A stretch of DNA of 64,000 nucleotides from Corynebacterium minutissimum (GTDB lineage: Bacteria; Actinomycetota; Actinomycetes; Mycobacteriales; Mycobacteriaceae). Shown here piece by piece: positions 7,168 through 17,792 of the stretch. The position numbers and the translations under genes were made by a program. The stretch covers positions 1 to 64,000 of the forward strand of contig NZ_LAYQ01000023.1 in NCBI RefSeq assembly GCF_000988205.1, given 5' to 3'. The first letter of the stretch is position 1; each line of letters starts with the position of its first letter. A model generated the notes under the pieces. It was not told the DNA's origin and made no database searches. It was given only the letters and a program-made list of their open reading frames with translations.

Positions 7168-8166
7168 TCAGCGCACGGGAAGCGGGCTAGCTAGATAATC
7201 TGCGCCCGTAAGCTCACCGTCGTTGAAGGAAAGAACCCACACCGAAGCTTTCTTGAACTTGAGTTCTTCGATCGGCTCTTGAATGAACTTCGGTGCATAG
7301 GACTCGATGATGCCGGGGATTGTCAGCCCTTGGCTGACGATAACCGGAACGCCGCCGCCGTCGACAACGCGTTGGAAGGCGGCGCGGGCGGTCTCAGGTG
7401 ATTCAGCAAAGACATCATCGCCGAATGCTTTATTCACGGCGATATCCATGCCGAGTTCATCGGCCAGCGGGGCAGCGGTGTGCTGGCAGCGCTGCGGCGG
7501 GGCGCTATAAATGGCGGTCGGATGGAAAGGAGTGAGCATCGGCACGAGCATCTCCGCCTGGCGGCGCCCCTTCTTATCCAGCGGGCGCAGGTCATCATCA
7601 CCCTCCCAGGTGCGGCGCTGGTGCGCGCGGGCATGGCGCACGTAGAGAACGCGGGTCGTTGGTGCGAGGCGCAGGCGCTTCTTTGCCTTGGCCAAGACCT
7701 GTGCATCAACGTCATAAGAGAGCAATGCGCAGGCATCATCGATCTTCATCCAGCGCAGCTCGTCGGTTTCCTGATTCGGGGTGTATTCGCCATCGAGCAC
7801 CCGCGCCAGCCAGTAGTAGACCACCTTGGTGCGGCCTTGTACTGGGTAAGCTACCTTGCCGATGAGTTTGCCCAAGCGCACGGTATAACCGGTTTCCTCG
7901 AGGATCTCGCGCGCGGCGGTAACAGGAAGGGATTCGCCCGGATCCACCTTGCCCTTGGGCAGTGACCAATCGTCATAGTGCGGGCGATGAATGAGGGCGA
8001 CTTCCGGATCGTGCGGGTCACCGCGCCAGAGAACCGCACCGGCGGCCAGGGTCGTGCGCTTAAACTCATCGGCCGGATCGACGGGCACTTCTTGGTGTCG
8101 GCCAGAAATAAAGACCTCGGATTTGATGTCTTTGTCCGTCTCGTGCATGTTCTTTGCCTTGGGCAT
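7168..8166 (-). CDS. mutT1: MutT1-like Nudix hydrolase with histidine-phosphatase domain
   Basis: The 332-residue protein joins a Nudix domain to a histidine phosphatase domain, as in mycobacterial MutT1, which clears 8-oxo-dGTP and related nucleotides and so limits mutation. The Nudix box is complete: G72, E78, R86-E87 and E90-E91 within GKVDPGESL...REILEETG. The second domain has the RHA signature at 177-179 (VRHARAHQRR), where the usual glycine after RH is alanine, as in related proteins. The start at 8166 (MPKAKNMHE) is chosen for its AAGGAG site; the frame extends 18 codons further without one. It is divergent from gpsA. Confidence 0.88.
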   Translation of the reverse strand: MPKAKNMHETDKDIKSEVFISGRHQEVPVDPADEFKRTTLAAGAVLWRGDPHDPEVALIHRPHYDDWSLPKGKVDPGESLPVTAAREILEETGYTVRLGKLIGKVAYPVQGRTKVVYYWLARVLDGEYTPNQETDELRWMKIDDACALLSYDVDAQVLAKAKKRLRLAPTTRVLYVRHARAHQRRTWEGDDDLRPLDKKGRRQAEMLVPMLTPFHPTAIYSAPPQRCQHTAAPLADELGMDIAVNKAFGDDVFAESPETARAAFQRVVDGGGVPVIVSQGLTIPGIIESYAPKFIQEPIEELKFKKASVWVLSFNDGELTGADYLASPLPVR

Positions 8167-8319
8167 GCTGCTCCTTTTGCGCCAGTAGCTTCTAACCTTT
8201 TTCCATTTTCCTCCACTCACTGCCGCGATGCAGCCTTACGCGCCGAGCGCGCTTTAATGCCGAGCGTGCTTTAATGGGGAAAGCCGATATACCGGGAATC
8301 TACAGTGAGGTGGCACATA

Positions 8320-9315
8320 GTGAACGTAGCAGTATTGGGTGCGGGCTCGTGGGGAACTACGCTGGCAAAGGTTTTTGCCGATGCCGGCAATGACGTCCGC
8401 TTGTGGGCGCGCCGTGAAGAGCTAGCCCAGGCCATCAATGCACGCCACGAGAACCCGGATTATCTCCCAGATCTTCCGTTGCCCGCCTCCATCCGCGCTA
8501 CCACCGATCCAGCTAATGCGCTGGAGGGTGCGGACATCGTCATTTTCGGCGTCCCCTCGCAGACCTTGCGGTCCAACCTGGAAAAATGGGCGCCGTTGCT
8601 GCCGGAGGATGCAACTTTAGTATCGATTTCCAAGGGCGTGGAGAAGTCGACGCTCAGCCTGATGAGCGAGGTGATTGCCGATGCCGCCGGTGTTTCCCCC
8701 GACCGCATTGCGGTGCTCTCCGGGCCCAACTTGGCCAAGGAGGTGGCCCAGGAGCAGCCGGCAGCTACGGTTATCGCGTGCCGCGACGCCGACCGTGCCA
8801 AGGCTGTCCAGCATGCCGCCGCAGCACCCTATTTCCGGCCCTATACCAACACCGATGTTATCGGCGCGGAAATTGGCGGTGCCTGCAAGAACGTGATTGC
8901 ACTTGCCTGCGGCATGGGTGCGGGTAAGGGGCTGGGAAACAACACCATGGCCAGCATCATTACTCGAGGTCTCGCGGAGATTACTCGTCTCGGCGTGAAG
9001 CTGGGAGCGGACCCGTTCACCTTCTCTGGTCTGGCTGGTATGGGTGACCTCGTGGCAACCTGTAGCTCGACGTTGTCCCGCAACCGCACCTTTGGCTACC
9101 GCCTCGGCCAGGGCGGCACCCTGGAGGAAGCCACAGCCGCCACCAATGGCCAGGTAGCGGAAGGCGTTATCTCTTCCGATTCCATCTTTAGGCTGGCGCA
9201 GCGCGCGGGCGTAGAGATGCCTATTACCCAAGCGGTCTTCGGTGTGTGCCACCGCGGCGTGACTGTCGACGACATGATCGTGGCTCTGATGGGTCGCACC
9301 AAGAAAGCTGAGTAA
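8320..9315 (+). CDS. gpsA: Glycerol-3-phosphate dehydrogenase [NAD(P)+]
   Basis: GpsA reduces dihydroxyacetone phosphate to sn-glycerol-3-phosphate for phospholipid synthesis. The 331-residue product opens with a Rossmann motif ([14 protein letters not shown]) and contains the family's [14 protein letters not shown] segment, with the catalytic lysine, and [15 protein letters not shown]. The GTG at 8320 is preferred because GAGGTGG lies 8 bp upstream and the Rossmann strand starts at once. A GTG at 8305 would add five residues. ddlA follows closely on the same strand. Confidence 0.95.
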   Translation: MNVAVLGAGSWGTTLAKVFADAGNDVRLWARREELAQAINARHENPDYLPDLPLPASIRATTDPANALEGADIVIFGVPSQTLRSNLEKWAPLLPEDATLVSISKGVEKSTLSLMSEVIADAAGVSPDRIAVLSGPNLAKEVAQEQPAATVIACRDADRAKAVQHAAAAPYFRPYTNTDVIGAEIGGACKNVIALACGMGAGKGLGNNTMASIITRGLAEITRLGVKLGADPFTFSGLAGMGDLVATCSSTLSRNRTFGYRLGQGGTLEEATAATNGQVAEGVISSDSIFRLAQRAGVEMPITQAVFGVCHRGVTVDDMIVALMGRTKKAE

Positions 9316-9336
9316 AGCCGAGTAAAGTTGCTCGGT

Positions 9337-10407
9337 ATGACTGAAGCGAATCCTGTGCGCGTGGCCGTAGTGTACGGCGGGCGCAGCTCCGAGCATTCAG
9401 TGTCGTGCATCTCCGCCGGCGCAATCATGGAGCACCTTGACCCGGACAAGTATGAGGTTGTGCCGATCGGCATCACGCGAGAGGGCACCTGGACTCAGGG
9501 CAGTCGGGAGGGCCTCGGCATCGTAGATGGGCGCCTGCCCGAGGTAGAGCTGCACGATGAGCTGGCGCTTTCCCTCAACCCCGCCACGCGCGGACGCATC
9601 CACAACGTCACTCGCCATGAGCACTACACCGAAGTGGATGTCATTGTGCCGGTTCTCCATGGACCCTACGGTGAAGATGGGACGGTCCAGGGGCTTTTCG
9701 AGCTCTCCGGCATCCCTTACGTGGGCGCGGGCGTGCTGGCCTCGGCCGTGGGCATGGACAAGGAGTTCACCAAGAAGCTGCTGGTTGCGGAAGGTCTGCC
9801 TGTGGCGCCCCAGGAGGTGCTCACTGGGGAAGCCACGCTGAGCGACGCCCAAAAGGAGCGCCTCGGCCTGCCTGTCTTTGTGAAACCGGCGCGCGGTGGT
9901 TCCTCCATCGGTGTGTCCAAGGTTTCGGCGTGGGAGGATTTCGCGGACGCGCTGGCCCTAGCCTACGAGTCCGACGAGAAGGTCCTTGTCGAGCCGGAAA
10001 TTCGCGGTGCAGAGGTGGAAGTGGGCGTCCTCGAGCACCCAGACGGTAGCCTCCAGGCTTCCGTTCCCGCCAAACTTTTGGGCACTACGGAGTCCGAAGA
10101 AGGCTTTTATGACTTCGATGCCAAGTACATCGACGAGGGCGTTTCGGCGGAAATCCCTGCGCCGTTGAGCGATGAACTAACCGCTGAGCTCCGCCAGCGC
10201 GCTATTGAGGCTTTCCGTGCTCTGGGCGCTGCCGGCCTGTCCCGCGTGGATTTCTTCGTCAGCGAGGATTCCTACTGCATCAACGAGGTGAACACCTTCC
10301 CCGGCTTCACACCCATCTCGATGTACCCCCAGGTATTCGCCGCCGTGGGTGTGGGCTATGCCGAGCTGCTGGATACCCTCATCCAAACCGCGCTCGCGCG
10401 TTCCTAG
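9337..10407 (+). CDS. ddlA: D-alanine--D-alanine ligase
   Basis: Ddl makes the D-Ala-D-Ala dipeptide for peptidoglycan using ATP in the cytoplasm. The 356-residue product has the ATP-grasp fold with GGRSSEHSVS near the N-terminus, LHGPYGEDGTVQG, VKPARGGSSIGVSKV and the metal-binding INEVNTFPGFT near the C-terminus. The ATG at 9337 is used, since TTG at 9328 would add only three residues. It lies 21 bp after gpsA, so the two are probably co-transcribed. Ddl following GpsA is the usual order in corynebacteria. Confidence 0.95.
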   Translation: MTEANPVRVAVVYGGRSSEHSVSCISAGAIMEHLDPDKYEVVPIGITREGTWTQGSREGLGIVDGRLPEVELHDELALSLNPATRGRIHNVTRHEHYTEVDVIVPVLHGPYGEDGTVQGLFELSGIPYVGAGVLASAVGMDKEFTKKLLVAEGLPVAPQEVLTGEATLSDAQKERLGLPVFVKPARGGSSIGVSKVSAWEDFADALALAYESDEKVLVEPEIRGAEVEVGVLEHPDGSLQASVPAKLLGTTESEEGFYDFDAKYIDEGVSAEIPAPLSDELTAELRQRAIEAFRALGAAGLSRVDFFVSEDSYCINEVNTFPGFTPISMYPQVFAAVGVGYAELLDTLIQTALARS

Positions 10408-10473
10408 TCCTTAGCCCGCCTAGTCCCTCAGCTGAGTGCGAAGGGCAGGCGGTAGAGGAGCAGGCCGCGGTTG

Positions 10474-11388
10474 CTACTGGGAAGGGGTGGCGGCCACGAG
10501 GGCGTCGCTCAGCCGCACCAGCGCGGAATTGGCTGCCTCCTGCGGAGCAGACAGCGCGAGATCCTCCGCCCGGCCGAGCGCGAACCACGTGCCGGCCGTG
10601 GTGCCCTCCGCCAGGGTGGTGTCCTCGAACCAGGGCACGTCATTGACCTGCTGAAGCTGGACACCTGCACGGTAGTTCTCCGGTGCAGCCACACCACAAC
10701 GCACGACGATCTCTTCCTGGCCCGGCGCGCTGTAGACCCAGGTGTTCTTGTCACCGACATCCTCGCGGCGCGAGTAGCCCTCCGCGAGGGTCTCCGGCAG
10801 GGCCTTTTCCAGCCGGCTGCACATGGAATCCGGGCCCGCCTTCAGCTGCGATAGCGGAGCGGCATTGGGCTGTTGCTGTTTCTGTTCCAAGTGGTCGAGA
10901 GCATCACCGAGACCCTCCGGGGCGTCGTCGCGCGCGTTGTCGGAGGTGGTGGTGACCGCGACGGCGGGAACGCGCTTGGTGCTGTACCACGTCGTGAGAT
11001 TCGAGCCGGGAGTGGCGTCGACGACCTGCAGCCAGGATTCGCCGTCGGCCTCGACGGTCTGGGAATACTCAGTAAATTGCTGCGGCAAGTCAACACCGCA
11101 GCGCAGCGTTATCTTGTCCTCCGAGCTCTTCGCCCACGCCGCAGCACCCGCGGGAGCTGGCTCGACAAGATCGACGCGTGGGTACCCCAGTAGTTTGTCT
11201 GGCAGCGCATCGACCACGGCGGCGCACTCGGGGGAATCCGCCGCCTCAGATGGGGTGGGAGGCAGCGCCACCGGTTGCTGGGCAGCGGTGGTGAAGACGT
11301 ATTTTGCCCCAAAAATCACCGCGAAGACCATCGCGATGGCGATCCCGAGTGAGACGTAGATTGCGGTGCGGTTAAATTGGGTATCCAT
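10474..11388 (-). CDS. DUF3515 protein with two repeated domains, membrane anchored
   Basis: The 304-residue product has a single N-terminal membrane segment (about residues 9-31) and an extracytoplasmic remainder. Two similar halves can be seen. The first contains CAAVVDALPDKLLGYPR and ITLRCGVDLP. The second contains CSRLEKALPETL and IVVRCGVAAPENY. Both have the pattern of two cysteines, an L-P-type helix and an RCGV strand typical of DUF3515. Most actinobacterial DUF3515 proteins have one copy, so this looks like a duplication. Function is unknown. It is convergent with ddlA and divergent from thiL, the common location for this family. Confidence 0.75.
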   Translation of the reverse strand: MDTQFNRTAIYVSLGIAIAMVFAVIFGAKYVFTTAAQQPVALPPTPSEAADSPECAAVVDALPDKLLGYPRVDLVEPAPAGAAAWAKSSEDKITLRCGVDLPQQFTEYSQTVEADGESWLQVVDATPGSNLTTWYSTKRVPAVAVTTTSDNARDDAPEGLGDALDHLEQKQQQPNAAPLSQLKAGPDSMCSRLEKALPETLAEGYSRREDVGDKNTWVYSAPGQEEIVVRCGVAAPENYRAGVQLQQVNDVPWFEDTTLAEGTTAGTWFALGRAEDLALSAPQEAANSALVRLSDALVAATPSQ

Positions 11389-11486
11389 AGGGGCTTATCC
11401 TATCGCTGATAGTCCAGGAAGAACGAACGTGGACGGTGCGCACGCGTACAGTGCGTGGCCCGCGCAACACAAAGGAGTCCGTGACG

Positions 11487-12446
11487 GTGGGTTTATCGCA
11501 TACCCTCGACCAAGCCGGTGAGCGGCAAGTCATCCATGAGATTGTCACCGCTGCCCCGAGCGCGCTCAACGGTGACGATGCCGCGGTGCTGTACCCGGCA
11601 GCGCCCAATTCCCGCACGGTGGCAGCGACAGACATGATGGTGGAAGGCAGGCATTTCCGCCGGGATTGGTCGACTGCCGCAGAAATCGGGCAGAAGGCCA
11701 TCGTGCGTAATTTCGCCGATATCGAGGCGATGGGTGCCCGGCCCACCGCAGCACTGCTGGCTATTGCCGCCCCAGGGGAAACCCCGGTGGATTTCGTGCG
11801 GGGGATTGCGCAGGGCATCGCTGAGCGCTGCGCGGTCTATAACGCAGAGCTGGTCGGCGGCGACCTTACCCGCAGCGACAGCTTAGTCATCAATGTCACG
11901 GCGATGGGCTCCTTGGGAGGAAGTGGGGCGCCGCTGACCCTAGATGGAGCACGCGCGGGCCAAAAGCTGGTGGCGCACGGCAAGATTGGGTACTCCGGAG
12001 CGGGCCTTGCTCTGCTTCAGCGCTTTGGCCGCGCGCTGCCCCCGGAACTAGAGGAGCTGTGGCCGCTGATCGACGCCCACTGTGCACCCACCCTGAGCCC
12101 AGGGCGTGGGGTTATCGCTCGGGCAACGGGGTCGACCGCGATGACAGATAATTCGGATGGCTTAGCGCGTGATGTGGGGCATCTGGCACAACGCTCCGGG
12201 GTGCGCATCGACCTCGACCGCGCAGCCATTGCCCCGGATCCGCTCCTAGCTGCTGCCGGCGCGGTGCTTGATATCGATCCGTGGGAATGGGTCCTAACGG
12301 GAGGGGAGGATCACACGCTGTTGGCCACCACGTACAAGGCCGCTCCCTCTGGGTTCCGGGAAGTAGGCCGGGTGATGCGCGGTACCGGTGTCACCATCAG
12401 CGGAGAGGAGCCTCGCTATCGCGAGGGCTGGGAGGGATTTGCGTGA
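11487..12446 (+). CDS. thiL: Thiamine-monophosphate kinase
   Basis: ThiL phosphorylates thiamine monophosphate to the active cofactor thiamine pyrophosphate. The 319-residue product shows the PurM-like fold with GDDAAV near residue 30, [20 protein letters not shown] and, in the second half, [12 protein letters not shown] and TGGEDH. GTG 11487 is chosen because AAGGAG lies 9 bp upstream; GTG 11481 is too close to that site. The stop overlaps the ung start (GTGA), so thiL and ung are translationally coupled. Confidence 0.92.
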   Translation: MGLSHTLDQAGERQVIHEIVTAAPSALNGDDAAVLYPAAPNSRTVAATDMMVEGRHFRRDWSTAAEIGQKAIVRNFADIEAMGARPTAALLAIAAPGETPVDFVRGIAQGIAERCAVYNAELVGGDLTRSDSLVINVTAMGSLGGSGAPLTLDGARAGQKLVAHGKIGYSGAGLALLQRFGRALPPELEELWPLIDAHCAPTLSPGRGVIARATGSTAMTDNSDGLARDVGHLAQRSGVRIDLDRAAIAPDPLLAAAGAVLDIDPWEWVLTGGEDHTLLATTYKAAPSGFREVGRVMRGTGVTISGEEPRYREGWEGFA

Positions 12447-13090
12447 GCCACATCGATACCTCTCGTATTCACTATTCGTGGATGCCCCACATCCGGCAGG
12501 CGCTGGAGGAGAATCTGCCGCGCCTTGAGCAGCAGATCGGCCAAGACTTTCTGCCCCCGGCCGAGGACGTCTTCGCTGCCTTGTCGATGCCCCTCGACGA
12601 CGTACGTGTCCTCATCGTGGGCCAAGATCCCTATCCCACCCCGGGCCATGCCATGGGCTTGTCCTTTTCTACGCGCCCCGGGGTGCCGGCTCCCCGCTCG
12701 TTGCAGAATATCTACGTCGAGCTTCACGATGACCTCGGGATCGACGGTCGCGCGGATGGGGACCTGCGGGCGTGGTTCGACCAGGGCGTGCTGCTGCTGA
12801 ACAGGGTGCTTACCGTGGCCCCGGGCCAGGCCGGCTCGCACCGGCGGATGGGCTGGGAAGCGATTACGGAGGCCGCCATCAGAGCGTTGGCGGGGCGCGA
12901 TATCGTGGCCATTTTGTGGGGGCGCGATGCCCAAACCTGCCAGGCCTTCCTGCCGGGTACGGAGTGCATCACCTCCCCGCATCCTTCACCCCTGTCAGCA
13001 CGACGCGGCTTCTTCGGATCGCGTCCATTTTCCCGGGCGAATGCGGCCTTAGAGGCCCGTGGCGTCTCGACAGTGGACTGGCGCTTGTAG
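12443..13090 (+). CDS. ung: Uracil-DNA glycosylase (family 1)
   Basis: Ung removes uracil from DNA to start base-excision repair. The 215-residue product contains the water-activating loop GQDPYP (Asp62), the uracil-binding LLLNRVLTV and the leucine-intercalation loop HPSPLS (His180). The GTG at 12443 overlaps the thiL stop by four bases and gives a family-like N-terminus. The frame is open further upstream, but only as a shadow inside thiL. The protein is slightly shorter than E. coli Ung. Confidence 0.94.
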   Translation: MSHIDTSRIHYSWMPHIRQALEENLPRLEQQIGQDFLPPAEDVFAALSMPLDDVRVLIVGQDPYPTPGHAMGLSFSTRPGVPAPRSLQNIYVELHDDLGIDGRADGDLRAWFDQGVLLLNRVLTVAPGQAGSHRRMGWEAITEAAIRALAGRDIVAILWGRDAQTCQAFLPGTECITSPHPSPLSARRGFFGSRPFSRANAALEARGVSTVDWRL

Positions 13091-13100
13091 ACTAACCAAC

Positions 13101-14540
13101 ATGTCTTATCCCGCCGAGTTGGATGCCCGTGGCCTGCACGAGTGGGCCGCGCGAACCGTTAAGGAGCTACAGCGCCGCCGCGCCGAGATTAACGCCCTCA
13201 ACGTGTTCCCGGTGCCCGATTCTGACACGGGATCCAACATGGCGCACACCATGGAATCTGCCCTGGCGGAGGCCGATAAAGGCGAGATGGACGTGGCTGA
13301 AGCCCTGGCCATCGGTTCGGTACGCGGAGCGCGCGGCAACTCCGGGATGGTGCTGTCCCAGGTATTGCGCGGGGTGGCTGACGCCACGACGGATTCGCGG
13401 GTGGATGGTTCGGTCTTGGCGGATGCCCTCTCGCTGGCCGTCACGCTGGTCGACCGTGCTCTGGCCTCCCCAGTGGAAGGCACCATCATCACCGTGCTGC
13501 GTGCCTCGGCCGCCGCTGCTAGTAAGGCCGCCGAGGAGTCCGGCGCGCAACTGCACGGTATTGTGGTCGCGGCGGTCGACGCCGCCCGGCAAGCCTTAGC
13601 GGAGACTCCTTCCCAGCTGCCGGCGCTGCGCGAGGCCGGTGTCGTAGACGCCGGCGGAGCAGGCTTCGTCATCTTGTTGGAATGCTTGCTGGCCCAGCTC
13701 ACCGGTGAAGACACCGTCCCCGAACCTGTGGCTATAGAGACTGTAGGGGCAGAGCCCACGCAGAGCGAATCGCTGCCGTCTCACGGAGAGAACTGTGCCG
13801 CGCCACAGCCTGGGGCCGGCCCGGAGATTGAAGTCATCTTCTTCTTCGAGGGAGACCTCGCCCAGATCGAGGAGGCCCTCAACCCGTTGGGCAATAGCCT
13901 CGTCATCGCGCGAGCCACGGAGGATTCTGCGAGCGTGCACATCCATAGCTCCCAAGCCGGTGCGGTCATCGAACAAGCCTATGGCCTCGGAAAAGTCAGT
14001 AACCTGCGCCTCGAGGTGCTTCCCTCCGCCGGAGATACAGCGGCCGGCGAAATGCAGGCCATCGATCGTGCCGGGCGGCGAATCTTCGCCGCAGTGCCCG
14101 AAGGAGCCGCCCGCGAGCTTTTTGAAAAGGCCGGGGCGGATACCGTCAAGCCCGGCGACGGCCCTCGCGCCGCGAAGGCGGGTGATCTCTTCTTGCCCAA
14201 CGGCTACGGCGGTGCGCCCGGCACAGCCACGCTTATCCCGACTGATTCCCTCGTCTCCGGGCTCGCCGCGCTGTCGGTCTACTCACCGGGTTCCACCCAC
14301 ACCGCCGAGGCAGTGGCCACCATGGCGGATGCCGCACGCTCGATGCGGGTGGTGCATCCGGATACAGAATCCATCGACGGGATTGTGGCGTCGTGCTGCA
14401 GCCAATTGGCCTACGGCGGGGAGCAGATCACCGTGCTCACCGGACTAGAGATCGATGAGGACGAGCTGGCGCAGCTCTTGGGCGTCGACGTGGTGGTGCT
14501 GCGGGTTCCCGGGCTGCGTACCGAGATCGGGGTGGAGTAA
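13101..14540 (+). CDS. DhaL/DAK2-domain protein, FakA-like
   Basis: The 479-residue product has an N-terminal DhaL (DAK2) domain with NVFPVPDSDTGSNM, whose aspartates bind the Mg-ATP of dihydroxyacetone- and fatty-acid-kinase relatives. A GARGNSGMVLSQVLRG motif and a C-terminal domain typical of the YloV/FakA family follow. In Firmicutes FakA phosphorylates fatty acids held by FakB; whether this one does is not shown here, and no FakB (DegV) gene is in the window. ATG 13101 is chosen over the upstream in-frame start inside ung. It sits between ung and recG, as in other corynebacteria. Confidence 0.85.
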   Translation: MSYPAELDARGLHEWAARTVKELQRRRAEINALNVFPVPDSDTGSNMAHTMESALAEADKGEMDVAEALAIGSVRGARGNSGMVLSQVLRGVADATTDSRVDGSVLADALSLAVTLVDRALASPVEGTIITVLRASAAAASKAAEESGAQLHGIVVAAVDAARQALAETPSQLPALREAGVVDAGGAGFVILLECLLAQLTGEDTVPEPVAIETVGAEPTQSESLPSHGENCAAPQPGAGPEIEVIFFFEGDLAQIEEALNPLGNSLVIARATEDSASVHIHSSQAGAVIEQAYGLGKVSNLRLEVLPSAGDTAAGEMQAIDRAGRRIFAAVPEGAARELFEKAGADTVKPGDGPRAAKAGDLFLPNGYGGAPGTATLIPTDSLVSGLAALSVYSPGSTHTAEAVATMADAARSMRVVHPDTESIDGIVASCCSQLAYGGEQITVLTGLEIDEDELAQLLGVDVVVLRVPGLRTEIGVE

Positions 14541-14543
14541 GCC

Positions 14544-16638
14544 ATGCTGGGGTGGCAGGATGACCGTGCGCTGACGGAGATTCTGGCAAAGAAGGATGCC
14601 TCAGCAATCAAGCGCGCCTTCGGGTACACCACGTGCGGGGAGCTGCTCAGCCACTATCCACGCGACTACATCCGCCACAACAAGGACGTCGGCCTCGGCG
14701 GTGCCGAGGACGGTGACCACGTCACCATCACCGGTGTCATTGAGGATGTCCGCGTCAAGCACACCTCCAAAGCCATGGTCTTTATCCTCTACATGGATAG
14801 TGGAGTCCAAGCCTCATTCTTTAACGCGCATTACGTGCAGCGCGTGCTGGGGCGCGGCATGCGCGTCATGCTGTCTGGCAAGCTGAAGTACTTTCGGGGA
14901 TACCCCAGCCTGCAGCACCCGGACTTCCTCATCCTCGACCCCGGCCGTTATCAGGAATCCTTGCTGGATAGCACGACTGGGCAGGGGACAGGCTCGCTGA
15001 AGAAGCTCTCCCAATTCGGGTCGCTGGAGACCTTCCTGCAGCGCGAGTGGATTCCCGTGTACCCAGCCAGCGGGAAGGTGACGTCGTGGTACATCATGGG
15101 TGCTATCCACAAGGTGCTGGAAAATACGCCTTCGATTCCGGAGCCACTGGACTACCGCATGATGGTGACGCTGGACCAAGCCGTCCGCGAGATCCACGAA
15201 CCGGGTGAGCACGGGCCCGAACGCGCCATCCAACGTTTGAAATACAATGAGGCGCTGTCGATTGGGCTGGTTATGGCCCTGCGCCAGCGCGATGTCAAGG
15301 CGCGTACGGCAACCCCGATGCCAGCGATTTTGGAGGGCTACCGCGACGAACTGCTCAGCGAGCTGCCCTTTGAACTGACTGCGGGCCAGCGCCGCGTCAT
15401 CGCGGAGATCGACGCGGACCTGTGTGGCACCGCGCCCATGATGCGTCTTCTGCAGGGCGAGGTGGGCTCGGGCAAGACCCTGGTGGCCACGTGCGCCATG
15501 CTGCAGGCGGTCGACGCTGGCAAGCAGGCCGCGCTGCTCGCGCCGACGGAGGTGCTGGCGGCGCAGCATGGGGCGTCGATTAGCGCCAGCGTTCCCGAAG
15601 GAGTCACCGTCACCGTGTTGACCGGCTCGATGAAGACAGCGGAGAAGCGGCAGGCGTTGCTGGAGATTGTCTCCGGCGAGGCCGATATCGTCATCGGAAC
15701 GCATGCCATCATCCAAGACACGGTGGAGTTCTTTGACTTGGGCCTCGTCATCGTGGATGAGCAGCACCGTTTCGGCGTGGAGCAGCGCGATAGCCTGCGC
15801 ACCAAAACCCGGGAGGCACGAGCCCCCACCTTCTGGTCATGACGGCGACACCGATCCCGCGCACGATTGCCATGACCGTCTTCGGTGACTTGGCCGTGTC
15901 CACTCTCAAGGAGCTGCCTGGCGGGCGAAAGCTATCTTGTCCGCGGTGGTGCCCGAATGGAAACCGGAATGGGTACGCCGCGCCATCGAGAGAATCCGCG
16001 AAGAGGTAGAAAAGGGCCACCAGGCCTATATCGTCTGCCCGCGGATTGAAGGCGAGGGCGGCGTGGAAACGATGTCCGTACAGCTGCGCAACCTGCCGCT
16101 GCGGGGTCTGCGGGTGGAGATGCTGCATGGCAAAATGCCCGATAAGGACGAGGTCATGGAGCGCTTCGCCCGCGGGGAAATCGACGTCCTCGTGGCTACC
16201 ACCGTCATCGAAGTCGGCGTCGACGTACCCAACGCCACCGTGATGCTCATCCGCGAATCGGAGAATTTTGGCGTCTCGCAGTTGCACCAGTTGCGTGGGC
16301 GCGTGGGGCGCGGTGGTAACGACTCCGTGTGCTTGCTGCATACCACCGCCGAGCCCGACAGTAAGTCCTACCGGCGCATCCAGGCCATAGCTGATACGCC
16401 GTCCGGTTTTGATTTGGCGGAGCTGGATCTTCGGCAGCGCCACGAAGGGGACATCCTAGGAACGCTGCAATCTGGCACCAAGCGCACTCTGAAACTGCTC
16501 GATCTCAGCCATGATCGGGACATTGTTGAGCGCACGCATGCTGATGCTGCCGCATTGGTGGAGCGCAATCCCGAGCTAGCGGAGGAGTTGACACACAATT
16601 TGAGTGCGGATGAGCAGGAGTTTTTGGAGAAGAACTAG
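14544..16638 (+). CDS. recG: ATP-dependent DNA helicase RecG (two frameshifts in this sequence)
   Basis: RecG reverses stalled replication forks and processes Holliday junctions. The first frame gives the wedge/OB domain and helicase motifs I (GEVGSGKT), Ia (LAPTEVLA) and II (DEQH). It breaks in the C5 run at 15823-15827, where one more C restores [13 protein letters not shown] (motif III). A second lost C near 15932 (in AAGCTATC) restores the frame carrying motifs V and VI ([24 protein letters not shown]) to the stop at 16638. With both bases restored the product is about 698 residues, the usual RecG length. Both losses are single C residues, and the gene is otherwise intact, so sequencing error is more likely than a pseudogene. 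Confidence 0.88.
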
Positions 16639-16680
16639 GCCAGTCACCGCGCGCAGCTGAGGGGAGATAGGGTAGAGGCC

Positions 16681-17307
16681 ATGACCAGAATCATCGCTGG
16701 GGAGGCCCGGGGGCGCACCATCAAGGTGCCGGAAGCCGGGACTAGACCTACCTCTGACCGTGCCCGCGAGGGCCTTTTCTCATCGTTGAACGTGCGTTGG
16801 GGTTTCATCGACTCCCGGGTGCTGGACCTTTTTGCTGGGTCCGGTGCCTTAGGTCTGGAGGCAGCCAGCCGCGGCGCTGAGGAAGTGGTCTTGGTGGAAA
16901 ACAATCCTGCGGCGGTGAAGATCATCCGCCACAACATTGGGGTGGTGAAGCACCCGCGCGTCGAGGTACGCGAGATGAAGGCCTCGTCCTATCTAGCGAC
17001 CGCCCCGCGCGGGTATTTCGATATGGTGCTCGCGGATCCTCCCTATGAGTTCGATGATGTGGATGGGCTGTTGGCCGCGATCGAACCGGTGTTGGATGAT
17101 GCCGCAATCGTCGTCATCGAACGCCATGTGGATTCCCCGCAGACGCAGTGGCCGGAAGGCTTTGAGCCCACCGGCCAGAAGCTCAAGAAGCGGACCTTTG
17201 GCATTGCGCGTTTTGATATGGCGATTTATCACCGCGCTGAGGACAGTGACTACAGCGACAACGCGGGTAGCGAAGATACCGCCATGACCGAAATCAAGGA
17301 GGATTAG
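16681..17307 (+). CDS. rsmD: 16S rRNA (guanine(966)-N2)-methyltransferase
   Basis: RsmD methylates G966 of 16S rRNA with S-adenosylmethionine during 30S assembly. The 208-residue product starts MTRIIAGEARGRTIKVP, the family signature. It has the SAM-binding VLDLFAGSGALGLEAASRGA and the catalytic LADPPY. A short acidic tail after residue 185 is extra. It is followed after 2 bp by coaD, and rsmD-coaD pairing is widespread in bacteria. Confidence 0.94.
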   Translation: MTRIIAGEARGRTIKVPEAGTRPTSDRAREGLFSSLNVRWGFIDSRVLDLFAGSGALGLEAASRGAEEVVLVENNPAAVKIIRHNIGVVKHPRVEVREMKASSYLATAPRGYFDMVLADPPYEFDDVDGLLAAIEPVLDDAAIVVIERHVDSPQTQWPEGFEPTGQKLKKRTFGIARFDMAIYHRAEDSDYSDNAGSEDTAMTEIKED

Positions 17308-17309
17308 CC

Positions 17310-17786
17310 ATGCCCACCCACGCCGTCTGCCCGGGATCTTTCGACCCCATCACGCTGGGCCATGTTGACGTGTTCAACCGCGCCAGCGAATTGTTTGACA
17401 AGGTCACCGTGCTGGTGACGGGAAACCCCGATAAGCCGTCCGGACTGTTTAGCGTGGAGGAGCGCGTGGATCTCATCCGCCGTACCGTCGCGCCAGAGAT
17501 CCAGGTGGACTGGTGGGGCGGCCTGCTCGTGGATTACACCAGTGCCCATGGCATAGACACCATTGTCAAAGGCCTGCGCTCCTCCTTGGACTACGAGTAT
17601 GAGCTGCCGATGGCACAGATGAACCGGCGCCTTTCCGGGATCGATACTGTCTTCTTGCTCACTGATGAAAAGTACGGCTATATCTCCTCCTCCCTGTGCA
17701 AGCAGGTGGCACAGTACGGCGGCGATGTCACGGGTATGTTCCCAGAGCACGTTGCGGCCGCCGTAATGGAACGCTACCGAGGCTAA
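17310..17786 (+). CDS. coaD: Pantetheine-phosphate adenylyltransferase
   Basis: CoaD transfers AMP from ATP to 4'-phosphopantetheine, the penultimate step of coenzyme A synthesis. The 158-residue product has the nucleotidyltransferase signature PGSFDPITLGHVDV (T/HxGH) at its N-terminus and EYELPMAQMNRRL and YGYISSSLCKQVA further on. The length is typical. It is the second gene of an rsmD-coaD pair, with an AAGGAGG site overlapping the rsmD stop. Confidence 0.96.
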   Translation: MPTHAVCPGSFDPITLGHVDVFNRASELFDKVTVLVTGNPDKPSGLFSVEERVDLIRRTVAPEIQVDWWGGLLVDYTSAHGIDTIVKGLRSSLDYEYELPMAQMNRRLSGIDTVFLLTDEKYGYISSSLCKQVAQYGGDVTGMFPEHVAAAVMERYRG

Positions 17787-17792
17787 GGAGAC

